The notes: a model not told the origin generated them from the letters alone. Positions 28,022 through 38,489 are shown, counted from the stretch's first letter. The stretch is 64,000 nt of DNA from Aristophania vespae (GCF_009906835.1 NZ_CP047652.1:1426001-1490000); one strand, 5' to 3'. Program-made: numbers and translations.

Positions 28022-28855
28022 ATGGCGATGTGGGGAAAAATGTTTGGCGGTGCAGCGGGCTTTGCTACAGGGGGGCCTTTTGGCGCTCTTATGGGCATGG
28101 CGCTCGGACATCTTGCAGATAAAAAGAAACTTCTTAATGCCCCCACTGGCACATGGGCCAGAAATTTTAAAGCCAAAGGCACCCCTGATCCTGATAATGC
28201 TGCTATGTATGCAGCAGCCAAACTTGCCTCAATTTTTGGCAAAAGCGATCAACTTTTTGGCTTGTCAGTCATTACGCTCAGTGCAAAATTAGCCAAAATC
28301 GACGGGCCCGTTTCCAAGAAGGAAATTCAGGCTTTCAAAACCTGTTATCGTTTTCCTGAAGAAAATTTGTCTGAAGTTGGTAGAGTGTTTGACCGAGCCC
28401 GCAATCGTACTGATGATTATCTAATGTACGCTCAGGAACTTGGTAATGCCTATGCTCATAATCTAGCCCCCCTAGAAGGAATTTTGAGCTCTCTATTTTA
28501 TATTGCCCGCTCTGACCTCCCTCCTGGTAGTCCGCTCCACCCCCGTGAAGTTGAATATTTACAAAATGTGCACAAAGCTTTTGGTCTGTCTCAAGCCGCC
28601 TGGGAACGCGCTGAGAGGGGACAATCACGTATTAACGTGAGCTCTAACACACCAGATTCCTACCGCATACTTGGCATTACACGCTCAGCCAGCAACGAAG
28701 ATGTCCGAGCACGATGGCGTGTGCTCATTAGGCAATATCACCCAGATATTTTAGCCCAGCGCCCTATGACTGACCTTCAACGCGCTCAGGCTCAAGAGCG
28801 TGTGGCACAAATCAACGCAGCATGGGACCAAATTAAACGGGATCGGGGGCTTTAA
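28022..28855 (+). CDS. DjlA-like co-chaperone (TerB plus J domain)
   Basis: 277 residues. The N-terminus is glycine/alanine-rich (GKMFGGAAGFATGGPFGALMG), as in DjlA membrane-anchoring segments. A TerB-like helical domain follows (about 65-190). The C-terminal J domain (about 210-277) has DSYRILGITRSASNEDVRA and the HPD motif in RQYHPDIL, so it should stimulate DnaK. The ATG at 28022 is chosen for TGGAG six bases upstream; 28010 is an alternative. An in-frame six-G run (28070-28075) is intact. The gene end overlaps the convergent dehydrogenase end by 23 bases. Confidence 0.88.
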   Translation: MAMWGKMFGGAAGFATGGPFGALMGMALGHLADKKKLLNAPTGTWARNFKAKGTPDPDNAAMYAAAKLASIFGKSDQLFGLSVITLSAKLAKIDGPVSKKEIQAFKTCYRFPEENLSEVGRVFDRARNRTDDYLMYAQELGNAYAHNLAPLEGILSSLFYIARSDLPPGSPLHPREVEYLQNVHKAFGLSQAAWERAERGQSRINVSSNTPDSYRILGITRSASNEDVRARWRVLIRQYHPDILAQRPMTDLQRAQAQERVAQINAAWDQIKRDRGL

Positions 28856-30316
28856 CGAGCTTTTCTAACGTAGCACGAACGCCATCACGCTTAATCATTT
28901 GGCGGTATTTTACAATCTGAGCATTTAGTTCATCATGGGCTATATCTTGCCATGCTCTGAACGCCGGTAAAGATAGAGCTTTTTCAACATTAGAAGAGCG
29001 TGCACAAGCCCAGTCTTCATTAGTAAAACTAGGTTCTTTAGGAGTAAATTTGGTGCCTTTTTCATTTACCCCCTGTAGCATTTCCAAATAGGCCGCCAAT
29101 CCGTAAGCAATACGCGATATATCACCTTTTTTCTGTATAATCGCCTTTACTGTAGGCCCCCAAAATACAGGAATTTTAGAAGCGCCATCACCCGCAACCC
29201 TGAGTGTCTGATCACCAATAGCTGGATTGAGATAACGCTTTAGAAGATTATCTCTATAAGCCTCTAAAGAAAGCCCTTCGGGGGTGTAAGGGTGGGAATA
29301 ACGTCATCATTCCAAAAATCCCACAATAAGCGCCTGAGTAACGGTTCTGCCCGCAACGCTTCATCTTTGATCTCATAACCTAACAGACAGGCCGAGTAAC
29401 ATAACATACCGTGCGATGCATTAAGCATGCGGGTTTTGACATGTTCATACGGAGAAACATCGCCAACAATTTGTGCCCCAACTTTTTCAAATTCCGGCCT
29501 TGTATGAAGAAAATTATCTTCTATCACCCATTGAGTAAAATCTTCTGTTAGCACGGGAAGGGCATCATTCAATCCCGTTTTTTCATTTAACAGACGTTGC
29601 GTTTCAGCCGTGATACTGGGGGTAATACGATCAACCATTGCATTGGGGAACGTGACATTTTCTTCAATCCACTTTGCCAAATCTGGATCATGCGCCCGGG
29701 CGAGATATAAAACAATTTTTTTTGTTGTCGTGCCATTTTGCTGTAAATTATCGCAAGATAGAACTGTAAAACCGCACCCTTTCAACTTCCGGCGCAAAGC
29801 ACAGCCTGCTACAATATAACCAAAAGCTGTTTGTGGTTTTTCCAAATTTTTAAGATCAGCATTTAAAGCAGCATCATCTTCTATAACTTTCTGGGCACGC
29901 GCGTCATAAGGATACCCGCCCTCTGTCAGTGTCATTGATACAAGATGCGTTTCGGGTGAAATAAGCGCCTTTAATACGGCCTGGGGGCTTTGTGGGGCCA
30001 AAATATAATGCAACAACACCCCAATAAGACGTGTTTTGAAAGATCCATCAGAAGCACATTCTGTAAGAGAATAGATTCCATTTTGTTTTCGGAATAAATC
30101 GCTCTTTTCCCTTGCTGAGGCGCTATCGCGTAGCCCAACCCCGATAACACCCCAATAAGGATCATCTTTGAGCAGGCGGTCTAGATAATAAGCCTGGTGT
30201 GCCCGAAAGAAATTCCCCACGCCAAAATGTACGATACCAGCCGTTACACTTCTCGGATTATAAAGAGGCTTTTGAACAGAGCCCAAATCCTTTGTAAGAT
30301 TAGCATAATTCAACAT
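28833..30316 (-). CDS. Mannitol dehydrogenase-family polyol dehydrogenase (frame broken)
   Basis: A long-chain NAD-dependent dehydrogenase of the mannitol 2-dehydrogenase/fructuronate reductase group. The first frame (30316 down to about 29270) has the NAD-binding GIVHFGVGNFFRAHQAYYLDRL, VSMTLTEGGY, VDRITPSIT and the catalytic KxxxxNxxH in KTRMLNASHGML. It then reads PTLTPPKGFL and stops. The next frame continues GLSLEAYRDNLLKRYLNPAIGDQTLRVAGDGASKIP to 28833. One base added at the G run 29280-29284 gives a 494-residue protein of normal family length. AGAGGA precedes the start. Polyol oxidation is typical of acetic acid bacteria; the exact substrate is unclear. Confidence 0.88.
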
Positions 30317-30405
30317 AAAGCATCCTCTATAATAGGATTATTTTAGAGGATTTTTGTCACACTTACTCTACAAAGATTTGTGATAATGAAAAAAATTAAA
30401 GCTAT

Positions 30406-31968
30406 TTAGCGCCTTAGTGGAAGAGGTACCCACTTCATACCATCTTTATCCTGTAAAAGAAGAAGGACATCTTTTTTCTTTAATTCTTCGACACGCTTAA
30501 TAGCCCGTTCGAAAGCGTCAGGACTATTTACGTCCGTCTGTCCTACCTGAGTGATAATATTACCTTCTTTAATGCCACGTTGGTCAGCAATACTATTTTT
30601 GCTCACTTCACTAACTAAAATACCTCTTTGACTATCAGAAAGAGAATATTGCGTGCGCAAATCCGAATCAATGGCACTTACTTTCAAACCGAGGCTTTTG
30701 ATTGTTTGATGTCTGTTTTTAGGTAAAAATACGTCTGAGGGCAAAGGATCAGCTTCTTTAGGAGATTTTTCCAAAATAAGCGATACAGTTTTACGCTTAC
30801 CTTTATGCCACACATCAAATGTAACTTTTTCACCTGGTTGGTGTTCAGCAACCAAACGCGGCAAAATAGACCCGGTAATTTCATGCCCATTTACACTTAA
30901 GAGGACATCTCCCACCTTTAAACCAGCTTTAGCAGAGGGACCGCCCTTTTTAACATCAGCTAAAATAGCCCCTTTGGCGGGTGTGCCATTTTCATCATAA
31001 ATATCGAGATCATCAGCCATAGAGCGCGTGAGATCCTGGAATGAAACTCCTAGCCAGCCACGCTGTACATAGCCTTTACGACGAAGCTGCTCAATAATAC
31101 CGCGAGCGTCATCTGCTGGAATTGCAAAACCAATTCCAATCGAATCCCCTCCGGCACCACCATAAATGAGGGTGTTGATTCCAATAACCTCACCTTTCAG
31201 GTTAAAAAGAGGTCCACCAGAATTCCCACGATTAATGGCAGCATCAGTTTGGATGAAATCATCATATAAACCGTGAGCCACGTTTCGTTTACGAGAGGAA
31301 ATGATCCCAGATGTGACAGTGCCACTCAGCCCAAAAGGGTTACCAATAGCAAGCACCATATCGCCAATACGCGCTTCGTCACTATGGCCTAAAATAACGT
31401 GAGGTAGAGGGTGAGCAGACTGCACCTGCAATACAGCAAGATCAACCTGACTATCACGTCCTATGATTTTAGCAGGAAGCTCTGTGCCGTCATGTAACGT
31501 GACACTAACCTGGTCCGCATTATCTATAACGTGATTATTCGTAACCACTATACCAGACGGATCGATAATAAAACCTGAACCTAAAGCTTGCACTTCTCGT
31601 TTTGGAGCCCCTGCCCCCTCTTTATGCTTCATATAATCATGAAGAAACTTGTCTAAGGGTGTCTTTTTTTTGGAAGGTGGCGTTTGTGGCCCATTGGGAC
31701 TACTAGCATCAGGGCCATCTGAGTTCTCATCATCCGCTGGATGAATAATCTTTGAAGCAGAAATATTCACGACAGCAGGCAAAAGCTTATCAACCAGATC
31801 AGCAAAGCCAGGAGGTGTATCCTCCTTTTTTGCTTTTATGGAAGCTTTAACAGCTTCTATTGTCGCCATAGGCTTGTTCTGCGCCCATGAGGTGACAGAA
31901 AGAAAAGGGCTGCTCACGACTAATAAAGCCGCACAAGAAACAGAAAAACGAGAAAAAGCTTTGGTCAT
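30406..31968 (-). CDS. HtrA/DegP-type periplasmic serine protease (copy 1)
   Basis: 520 residues: signal peptide (cleavage near SWAQ), trypsin-like domain and two C-terminal PDZ domains, the Do/DegP layout of a heat-inducible protease-chaperone for misfolded envelope proteins. The catalytic triad is visible as His in VVTNNHVIDNAD, Asp in DSQVDLAVLQV and Ser in NRGNSGGPLFN. The PDZ units contain GWLGVSFQDL and GILVSEVSKNSIA. An insert rich in Ser/Pro/Lys (about residues 75-110, DASSPNGPQTPPSKKKT) precedes the protease core. A second family member lies at 46-47.6 kb. Confidence 0.94.
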   Translation of the reverse strand: MTKAFSRFSVSCAALLVVSSPFLSVTSWAQNKPMATIEAVKASIKAKKEDTPPGFADLVDKLLPAVVNISASKIIHPADDENSDGPDASSPNGPQTPPSKKKTPLDKFLHDYMKHKEGAGAPKREVQALGSGFIIDPSGIVVTNNHVIDNADQVSVTLHDGTELPAKIIGRDSQVDLAVLQVQSAHPLPHVILGHSDEARIGDMVLAIGNPFGLSGTVTSGIISSRKRNVAHGLYDDFIQTDAAINRGNSGGPLFNLKGEVIGINTLIYGGAGGDSIGIGFAIPADDARGIIEQLRRKGYVQRGWLGVSFQDLTRSMADDLDIYDENGTPAKGAILADVKKGGPSAKAGLKVGDVLLSVNGHEITGSILPRLVAEHQPGEKVTFDVWHKGKRKTVSLILEKSPKEADPLPSDVFLPKNRHQTIKSLGLKVSAIDSDLRTQYSLSDSQRGILVSEVSKNSIADQRGIKEGNIITQVGQTDVNSPDAFERAIKRVEELKKKDVLLLLQDKDGMKWVPLPLRR

Positions 31969-32070
31969 GGGCGAAACTCTAACCTACTTCTTTTAAAAGG
32001 TCATCAATGAGTTAAAAAGAATAAAATAATTTTCCTTTCAGTGCTTTTTGCAACGTGAGAAAATCATTTT

Positions 32071-33164
32071 ATGACTCAAGAAAACGATTCCGTAACGTCC
32101 CTCATTCGCGAAAACATTTTAGCGTTTTTGCATCATAAAGAACTCACTAAACGCATAATTTTGCGCGATGTGATTGTGCGAGAGAACCAAGCTTTCATAA
32201 GCTGTGAAAGCTTCGTCAAAAATGAAAGTTTTTTAAAATCCCTTAAAGAGGACCTGGACTCTCTTTTAAAAAAGAAAACAGATCTCAGCGCTGTCAATTT
32301 GTCTTTCATAGCCGCTCAGACACCTTCAACTGCACCCAACCAAAAAATGCACCGCCCTCTTGGAGGGAAACCCTCAAACGACCCTACTTTACCTGAGGTC
32401 AAGCTCGTTATTGCCGTTGCTTCAGGAAAAGGAGGGGTAGGGAAATCTACCGCAGCCATTAACCTTGCCTGTGGTCTTGCTCAAAAAGGCCTTAAAACCG
32501 GGCTACTGGATCTTGACATTTATGGTCCCTCCCTTCCGGTTATGTTAGGTGCCGATACAAAACCTGAAGTCGTCAATGGCAAGCTTATTCCCATAGAGAA
32601 ATGGGGCTTAAAAACAATGTCTATCGGCTATCTGGTCGATGAAAAACAGGCTCTTATCTGGCGCGGCCCCATGATTATGGGCGCGGTATCGCAGTTACTG
32701 GATGATGTACAATGGGGTAAGCTTGATGTTATGGTTATCGACCTCCCCCGGGCACAGGTGACGCTCAGCTGACCCTTACAAAGAAGCTAGGAGATAAATT
32801 AGAAAAAGGTGGAGCTATTATTATCTCCACGCCGCAAGATATTGCTCTACTTGATGCCAGACGGGGCGTGACGCTTTTTGAACGTACCCACACGCCTATT
32901 TTAGGGCTTGTAGAAAATATGTCCTATTTTAACTGTCCTCATTGCCACAAAAACACAGCTATTTTCGGCCATGGCGGCGCCCGATCGGAAGCTGAAGCTC
33001 TTAATCTTCCATTTTTGGGTGAGATTCCACTTTCTACAGAGATTCGCCTTGGTGCTGATAAAGGAGAGCCTATTGTCATTTGCGCTCCAGATACTATTGA
33101 AGCAAAGGCTTTCCGTGCCATTACGGACAAAATTTATCTCACTTTAGAGTCACAATTTTCATGA
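32071..33164 (+). CDS. mrp: Mrp/ApbC (NBP35-type) Fe-S carrier ATPase (frame broken)
   Basis: A P-loop ATPase that delivers Fe-S clusters to target proteins. The N-terminal DUF59-like domain is followed by the deviant Walker A AVASGKGGVGKSTAAINLA, LDLDIYGPSLPVML, and then IDLPRAQVTLS before a stop at 32772. The conserved continuation PPGTGDAQLTLTKKLG is in another frame and runs on to GLVENMSYFNCPHCHKN (the cluster CxxC) and 33164. One base added at CCCCC (32745-32749) restores DLPPGTGDAQ and a 364-residue protein. The stop overlaps the next gene (ATGA). Confidence 0.92.
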
Positions 33165-33331
33165 AAAATTTCTTTTTCCTCACTTTAATAAGCTGCGCCT
33201 TGCTAAGCGGGTGCAGTAACCAAGCCTCTCACCCCGCCTTATCCTCTGACGGTTATGGTTTTGTTGAGAAAGGGCCAGTTGTACCGCCCCCACCAGAGCT
33301 TATAAAGCCAGTAAAAACTGGTAATTTTTAA
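33161..33331 (+). CDS. Small outer-membrane-type lipoprotein
   Basis: 56 residues starting MKNFFFLTLISCALLSGC. A short hydrophobic signal runs straight into the lipobox LSGC, so the mature protein is a lipid-anchored peptide of about 39 residues. It is proline-rich near the end (PVVPPPPELIKPVK). The ATG overlaps the mrp stop (ATGA), which argues for coupled translation. The size and PPPP tail recall the small lipoproteins of the LptM type, but the similarity is too weak to name it. Confidence 0.7.
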   Translation: MKNFFFLTLISCALLSGCSNQASHPALSSDGYGFVEKGPVVPPPPELIKPVKTGNF

Positions 33332-33397
33332 TTTTTTACAAAAAAATTAAATTTACCTCTTGATTAATTGTGCAGGAAATGAGAATTTCCCGCCAAC

Positions 33398-33472
33398 GCC
33401 GGATTAGCACAGTGGTAGTGCAGCGGTTTTGTAAACCGAAGGTCGGGAGTTCGAATCTCTCATCCGGCACCA
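33398..33472 (+). tRNA. tRNA-Thr (anticodon TGT)
   Basis: A complete cloverleaf: acceptor stem GCCGGAT/ATCCGGC, D-arm GCACAGTGGTAGTGC, anticodon arm with loop TTTGTAA (anticodon TGT), T-arm GGGAGTTCGAATCTCTC-like, discriminator A and an encoded CCA end at 33470-33472. It reads ACA codons, and other ACN codons by wobble. Confidence 0.96.
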
Positions 33473-35026
33473 TTTTTCATTACATTCTCCTATATTGATG
33501 TATTTAGATGTCGGTGCCTGCCGCGTACAAAGCAGCTATGGCACGCATATTACCAGATATATTTCACGAGCCTCACCGAACTGGCCGGCTAGCAAATATT
33601 TCCGTTGTCTTACGGAACTATGATGACTTGAATGATGTGTGACATCACAAACAAAAACATCGGCTTTTAAGACTCTGAGAGCAAAAATATGCCGAAAGTC
33701 ACGGGCCTTTAAATTTTTCACTCTCTCTTATATCAGACTAGCCAATTATGCATCTGAGCATGACAGCTACATTCTGATATCTCGTCATAAGAGAACAAAA
33801 ACAAACGGTCTTCTTTAATATGTCTCCAACATATTTCCATATGGCGTGGCGTTAATGAAATAACACTATAAAGCCATGATTTATCATGAAGTAACAGCCA
33901 CTAACATGATAAGACGACTCCTAACCATTAAATATGAAAGAGACAAAACTAAGTTAAAAAGTAATAACGCATTATAAAGGCACAGAAAGTGGAAATAAGT
34001 CGTTTATATGAAAACCACTCTTCTTTTTAAGTTTCTATATACAAGAAATATACAAAATATGATCCAAAGTAAGAAAGAATTGTAGTAACTTTGTTATCAA
34101 TATCAGAGAAATTACAGATTCTTCTTTATTATCTCTTGTTTACTAATTTTAAATATATTGCAGGGATGAGACAAAAAAGAAACGCTTTGTCGTCTCGAGT
34201 CTAACCATGTCAAACCGTATTCATCAGTGGTAATACATTTTTGTCAAACTACCTGCCTGTGAACTTTAAGATTAGGTTTTTGAGCCTTTAACAAAGAGTA
34301 GCTGTCTTTATAGATTTAGATAGAAGCAAGATAAAATACCAAACAGCTTAGTGGGAAACCATATCATAACCAAGATATCTTGCACTTTTTATCCAATAAT
34401 AGCTTAACATAAGCCGCTAAAGAATAATAACCGAACAGGATATTATATATATTCTCTGTAAATATCTATAATAAATATTCTTATAGTAGAAATGCTCCGC
34501 AGCACTCCCATTATTACTAAGTAATCTGTAATAAAACTATTCAACCTTTTAAGCAGGCTGCGTTATGCTACCCTCACAACGCAGCCCTATCACTGGACAG
34601 AGCCAACTAGAAAGGAATACCCTGCCAGTGACTATTATTATCAATAGCATGCATTAAAGTGCTTAATCTAGTGTTTATAATTTAGACATACCGATAGATA
34701 TTTAAAAATCTCTTATATTGCCAGTTTACATAAAAAGTAAGCACGTAATGTTAAATGTTAAGACAAGCCTTGATATTATCAAATCATAGTAAATTCATTG
34801 TAATTTGTCTGGTTTATGTCTTGGCCTAATTATCTTTGATCGAATGAGATCAACTTAAATATGCTGACTGTAGAGACACTAAACTTAATATCCTAGCATA
34901 AGTCTCACAATTTAACTTCAAATAGGTCACGAGTAAGATCAGGACTAAAATGAAATAGCATCATAAATATCACTTGATGTTAGCCATTTGGGACGGGCAA
35001 TGCCCGCCCCTATTTGCAATAAATCT
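33473..35026. other. 1.5-kb gene-poor interval after tRNA-Thr
   Basis: The longest non-coding stretch in the window. It is strongly AT-rich with stops in all frames. The only readable short frames (for example 33508-33645, 45 residues starting MSVPAAYKAAMARILPD) match nothing I recognise and have no ribosome site. The tRNA 3' end is not visibly duplicated further along, so I see no attachment site. A hairpin at 34990-35010 sits by the DJ-1 gene end. Confidence 0.55.
34990..35010 (-). terminator. GC-rich hairpin downstream of the DJ-1/PfpI gene
   Basis: GGGACGGGC and GCCCGCCCC pair with one mismatch around a 3-base loop, 16 bases after the gene's stop. There is no T-tract on the minus strand, so it is a weak terminator candidate. 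Confidence 0.4.
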
Positions 35027-35755
35027 TTAGGATTTCAGTTTTACAGCAATTGTAAAAACAAAAGAGAGTAAATCATTTGGACAACGCGATGTGATGATCT
35101 CATCATCGATAACAGCTTTATCCTCCCATATAGCGCCAGCATTTTCCAGATCCTTTTTCATGGACCACCATGCCGTTGCTTTACGTCCCTTTAATAGTCC
35201 CGCATCTGCTAATACCCACGGTCCATGACATATAGCAGCAACGATCTTTTTTGCTTTATGAGCCTTTTTAACAAAATTTAACGTAAGCTTGTCAGCTCTC
35301 AAGCTATCAGGACTCCATGTACCACCAGGAATAATCACAGCGTCATAATCTGTAGGATCAACATCATCTAAGAAATGATCAATTTTGTGCCATCTTCCAG
35401 GACTTACATAATGAATACTGAAAATATGTGTTTTGCGTAACGGAGGATGAATCATTCCACTGGCAGCCGTGGTTTTAGGACACTTTGGAGCAATGAGGTG
35501 AGTATCGGCGCCATGTCTTTTAAAATAGGTCAATATAGCAACAAGCTCTATATCCTCTACGCCGTCCGTCGCAATAACTGCTATTTTTTTACCTCTTAAG
35601 GTTGCAATTGCTGGAGTTGCAAATATTCCTTCTCTAATTTCGCGATTTTCTTCAGCACCTAGAAACTGCAATGTATCCAGGGTAGGTGTGGCCGGCTCGC
35701 CATCTGAAGCAAGATGCCTTAATATAACTTCAGGTCGGCTATTATCGTTTTTCAT
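35027..35755 (-). CDS. DJ-1/PfpI family protein
   Basis: 242 residues. The DJ-1/PfpI core starts near residue 53 (GKKIAVIATDGVEDIELVAILTYFKRHGADTHLIAPK). It contains DYDAVIIPGGTWSPDSLR and the nucleophile-elbow cysteine in IVAAICHGPWVLADAGLLKGRKATAWWSMKKDLENAGA. Family members act as glyoxalases, deglycases or stress proteins. The N-terminal extension of about 50 residues, RHLASDGEPATPTLDTLQFLG, has no signal peptide and is unusual for single-domain PfpI. The gene stands alone. Confidence 0.88.
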   Translation of the reverse strand: MKNDNSRPEVILRHLASDGEPATPTLDTLQFLGAEENREIREGIFATPAIATLRGKKIAVIATDGVEDIELVAILTYFKRHGADTHLIAPKCPKTTAASGMIHPPLRKTHIFSIHYVSPGRWHKIDHFLDDVDPTDYDAVIIPGGTWSPDSLRADKLTLNFVKKAHKAKKIVAAICHGPWVLADAGLLKGRKATAWWSMKKDLENAGAIWEDKAVIDDEIITSRCPNDLLSFVFTIAVKLKS

Positions 35756-36088
35756 AAGGTGCTCTTTTTCTATTAAGTTTCTCTTTAGGAGCCAATGTCC
35801 TTTTAAGATTAGAGCGCCTTTACCTTTTAATTTAGGTTAAAATCTCAAGAAATCATTATAGATATTCATAAAACTTATTTATTCTCTAATAAATAAGTTT
35901 ATTTGACGTATTTGATATCAATATATATTATAAACAAAAACGTTATTAAAAAATTTTGTCTTAATTTTATAAATTTATATTAAATAAAAAAACATATTAT
36001 TAATATTCGCACTCATAATTAATATAAACGCGAATATTAAAAAAGAATAATGCCTTAGTCTGTCCCGCATAAAGGACCAACTTTTTAT
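35756..36088. other. AT-rich intergenic stretch
   Basis: 333 bases between the DJ-1/PfpI start and the permease end. No coding frame is supported. It should hold the promoter of the DJ-1/PfpI gene. The only structure seen is the inverted repeat at 36000-36040. Confidence 0.5.
36000..36040. repeat. Perfect 11-bp inverted repeat
   Basis: TTAATATTCGC (36000-36010) and GCGAATATTAA (36030-36040) are perfect complements with a 19-base AT-rich spacer. On the minus strand a T-rich run follows, so it may terminate the permease transcript, but the stem is AT-rich. Confidence 0.6.
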
Positions 36089-37446
36089 TTAAGATTTAGT
36101 TGCCTTTTGGTTGTAACAAAATAGTGCATAAAGAAGTGTCGTGACAACTAGGCCCACAACCCAAGAAATATCTATACCACCTAATGTCGTAGCAAGATGA
36201 CCAGTATAAAAATCAGTTTTTAAAAAGGGCAGTTCAACAAGCACACCTAAAATATAACATGAAGCTGAGCGCCTATTAAGTCTTCCATAACGACCGGCAC
36301 GGGGTTTAAAAAAATCCTCTACGGCGTAATTACCTTTTTTGAGAAAGTAATAATCAAAGAGGTTAATAGCCGTCCAAGGTACCAATACCGCTAAGAGAAA
36401 ATCCAAAAAGGCCGTATATGACTGCAAGAAGGTTTTAGACATTGCCAGCCCTATAAAGAGGGCAATAATGAGCAAAAAGCTTGTTACAAGAACACGCGAA
36501 AACCGTCCAAAAACTCTTTTAGAATGAAATGTCTGGATTAATGTAAGGGTGCATAACCCCCACAATATACGCTCATGGCACTGCCCAAGGGTATGGCAAG
36601 AGCAAGCACTAACACTATGACAAGCCCAAATGGCCCTGACAAATGAATAAGCGCTTGAGAAGGAGATAAATCGGGCCATGAAATAACGAGTAGGCTGCCT
36701 AACATCATTGGCAATATGGCGCCAATAACTGTTCCGCCATAACTGGCCCAAAAGGTTTTACGCACGGATAAGGCAGATACCGGTAGGTAACGTGACGAAT
36801 CAGAAACATAGGGTGCATAGGCAATTTGCCACAGGGCAGCCACCGAAATAGCCCCGATAATGCCTGACATAGAGCCGTGCATATCACTTAATACCGGCCA
36901 TGATAGTGCATAAAGCCCACACCCTATAGCGTAAAGCACAGCAATAGCCGAAACCCAGCTTGCCAATTTAGAGCAAAGATGAATCGCCTTATAACCTAAG
37001 ACACAGGGAATAAAGGTCAAAAGAGCTATAAGTAATATGGCGTTTTTTTTCCCAATCACAGGTACGATATGAAAAAGTGCATCCCCACCCACAACACAAT
37101 TTGAGGCTGCAAACCCTACATACATAATAATGACCAGAACAATCACAGGCACAGAGCCATATAAACCAAACTGCCCTCTGCTCTGCACCATTTGCGGAAC
37201 ACCTAAACGCGGCCCCTGCGCCGCGTGAAGTGCCATAAAGACGGCCCCAACGAGGTTACCCACAATAAGCGATATCATTGACCAAAAGAACGATAACTTA
37301 AAAACTACCGGCCCCAATGCTCCCGTAAAAACGGTCAGCAAAGTCATATTCGCGCTAAACCAGACCGAAAAAAGATCGGAAGCCTTTCCAAAACGCTGTG
37401 AAGGCGGGATAGGATAAATTGTATAACGTTCAAAGCTCTGTGTCAT
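36089..37446 (-). CDS. NCS1-family nucleobase permease, CodB-like (frame broken)
   Basis: A 12-helix cytosine/purine permease of the inner membrane. The first frame (from 37446) runs through FSVWFSANMTLLTVFTGALGP, a typical NCS1 opening, and reaches SAMSVYCGG before an early stop. The next frame continues LCTLTLIQTFHSKRVFGRFSRVLVTSF and the last helices to 36089 (VPWTAINLFDYYF is typical). One base added at CCCCC (36557-36561, a G run in the gene) makes a 452-residue protein. The substrate is unknown. It is not next to a cytosine deaminase gene. Confidence 0.85.
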
Positions 37447-37736
37447 GAGCTATGCTTTCCCACACTTACCTTATCAAGAGAAGAGACAATTTCTTCTTAA
37501 GCGTAACAAATTTAAAAAAAATATTTAATAGAAACTTACCAGCCTCAAAAACAGAAACAGCTCATAAAACGCGGCTCTAAATCAAATCAAGCAGATGTGA
37601 CTAAGATTTTTCTCTTTAATAAGGTCAACTCACATATAGTAAAAACAGTTTACAGCTCTTACAAACCCACTCATAAGGCGCTTTGTAAGATAAGGATATT
37701 AACTATATGCCCTGTAAGGAAAAAGGTAGTTTCGAC

Positions 37737-38489
37737 ATGACATTTAAAACATATCAATGTTTTGCCACTTCTATTTTTGCTTTAGGGGTTCTAGGCGGTA
37801 CTTATGCTTCCCAAGCTTTGGCAGACCCCGCTCTACAGGCTAAGCCACAACATGATGAACTCGTTCAAAATGTTAGGCAGCATTGGGCCAAGATAGAAGC
37901 AAGGCATTCATTTAACAAACTTTCAGACCACAGCCTGCAAGCACTCCAAGATATACTTGAAGCTAATCAATATTTGTCTAAGCAAGAAAAAACCGAGGCT
38001 TTAAATGAGCTGAAGCTTGCTCGTGACGACCTGGCTAAAGCTTTGGTAAGTCATTCAAATTTCAAAAGTTTGGCTAGTAAAGTTAAAAAGGAAGAAGCCG
38101 CAGCTAAATTCGCACATAATTTAGCAAAATATAGCAACGATAACTGGTCACCAGTTGGTGGAACGTTTGTCGCTAAATCTTCTCTTTCTAAAAAAGAAGC
38201 TGACATTTTGGCTCAAGCCAATCATTCTTTAGAAATGAAGAATGTTCCGCAAGCATATAAACTCATTCGGCCCATTGAAAACAAAGTGCAAATAGCCATT
38301 GCTATCGCGCCGTTAAAACCAATTACACAATCTGTGGAAGAAGCCCTTAGTGATGTCGAAAAAAGCGATCTGACTTCAGCCAAAGCAAAACTTGACCAGG
38401 CGATCAAGCAATATGTCTTTATTCCACAAAGATATATGAATATGAACCCGCTTACATGTAGTAAGTGCAAAATGATCGCGCACCGCTAA
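37737..38489 (+). CDS. Exported YfdX-like protein
   Basis: About 250 residues from the ATG at 37737, which begins a signal peptide (MTFKTYQCFATSIFALGVLG, cleavage near SQALA). An upstream ATG at 37707 would add ten residues. The C-terminal half matches the YfdX pattern: W-x-P-V-GGTFV, ADILAQANHSLEMKNVPQAYKLI, then IAPLKPITQSVEEALSDVE and AKAKLDQAIKQYVFIPQ. YfdX proteins are periplasmic stress-linked proteins of unclear function. The protein ends with CSKCKM, a CxxC that is not typical of the family. A good terminator follows. Confidence 0.65.
   Translation: MTFKTYQCFATSIFALGVLGGTYASQALADPALQAKPQHDELVQNVRQHWAKIEARHSFNKLSDHSLQALQDILEANQYLSKQEKTEALNELKLARDDLAKALVSHSNFKSLASKVKKEEAAAKFAHNLAKYSNDNWSPVGGTFVAKSSLSKKEADILAQANHSLEMKNVPQAYKLIRPIENKVQIAIAIAPLKPITQSVEEALSDVEKSDLTSAKAKLDQAIKQYVFIPQRYMNMNPLTCSKCKMIAHR

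Noticed and set aside
32740-32775. Programmed frameshifting or transcriptional slippage as the normal mode for the split genes
   Set aside because: There is no stimulatory structure shared by the sites, the runs are short, and unrelated housekeeping genes are hit; a common sequencing cause is simpler. Kept open in the findings.
33398-33472. tRNA-Thr as an attachment site for an integrated element
   Set aside because: I could not find a second copy of the tRNA 3' end in the window and no integrase gene is present.
33508-33645. A 45-codon frame starting MSVPAAYKAAMARILPD after the tRNA
   Set aside because: No ribosome site, no recognisable motif, and it lies in a stop-rich AT-rich region.
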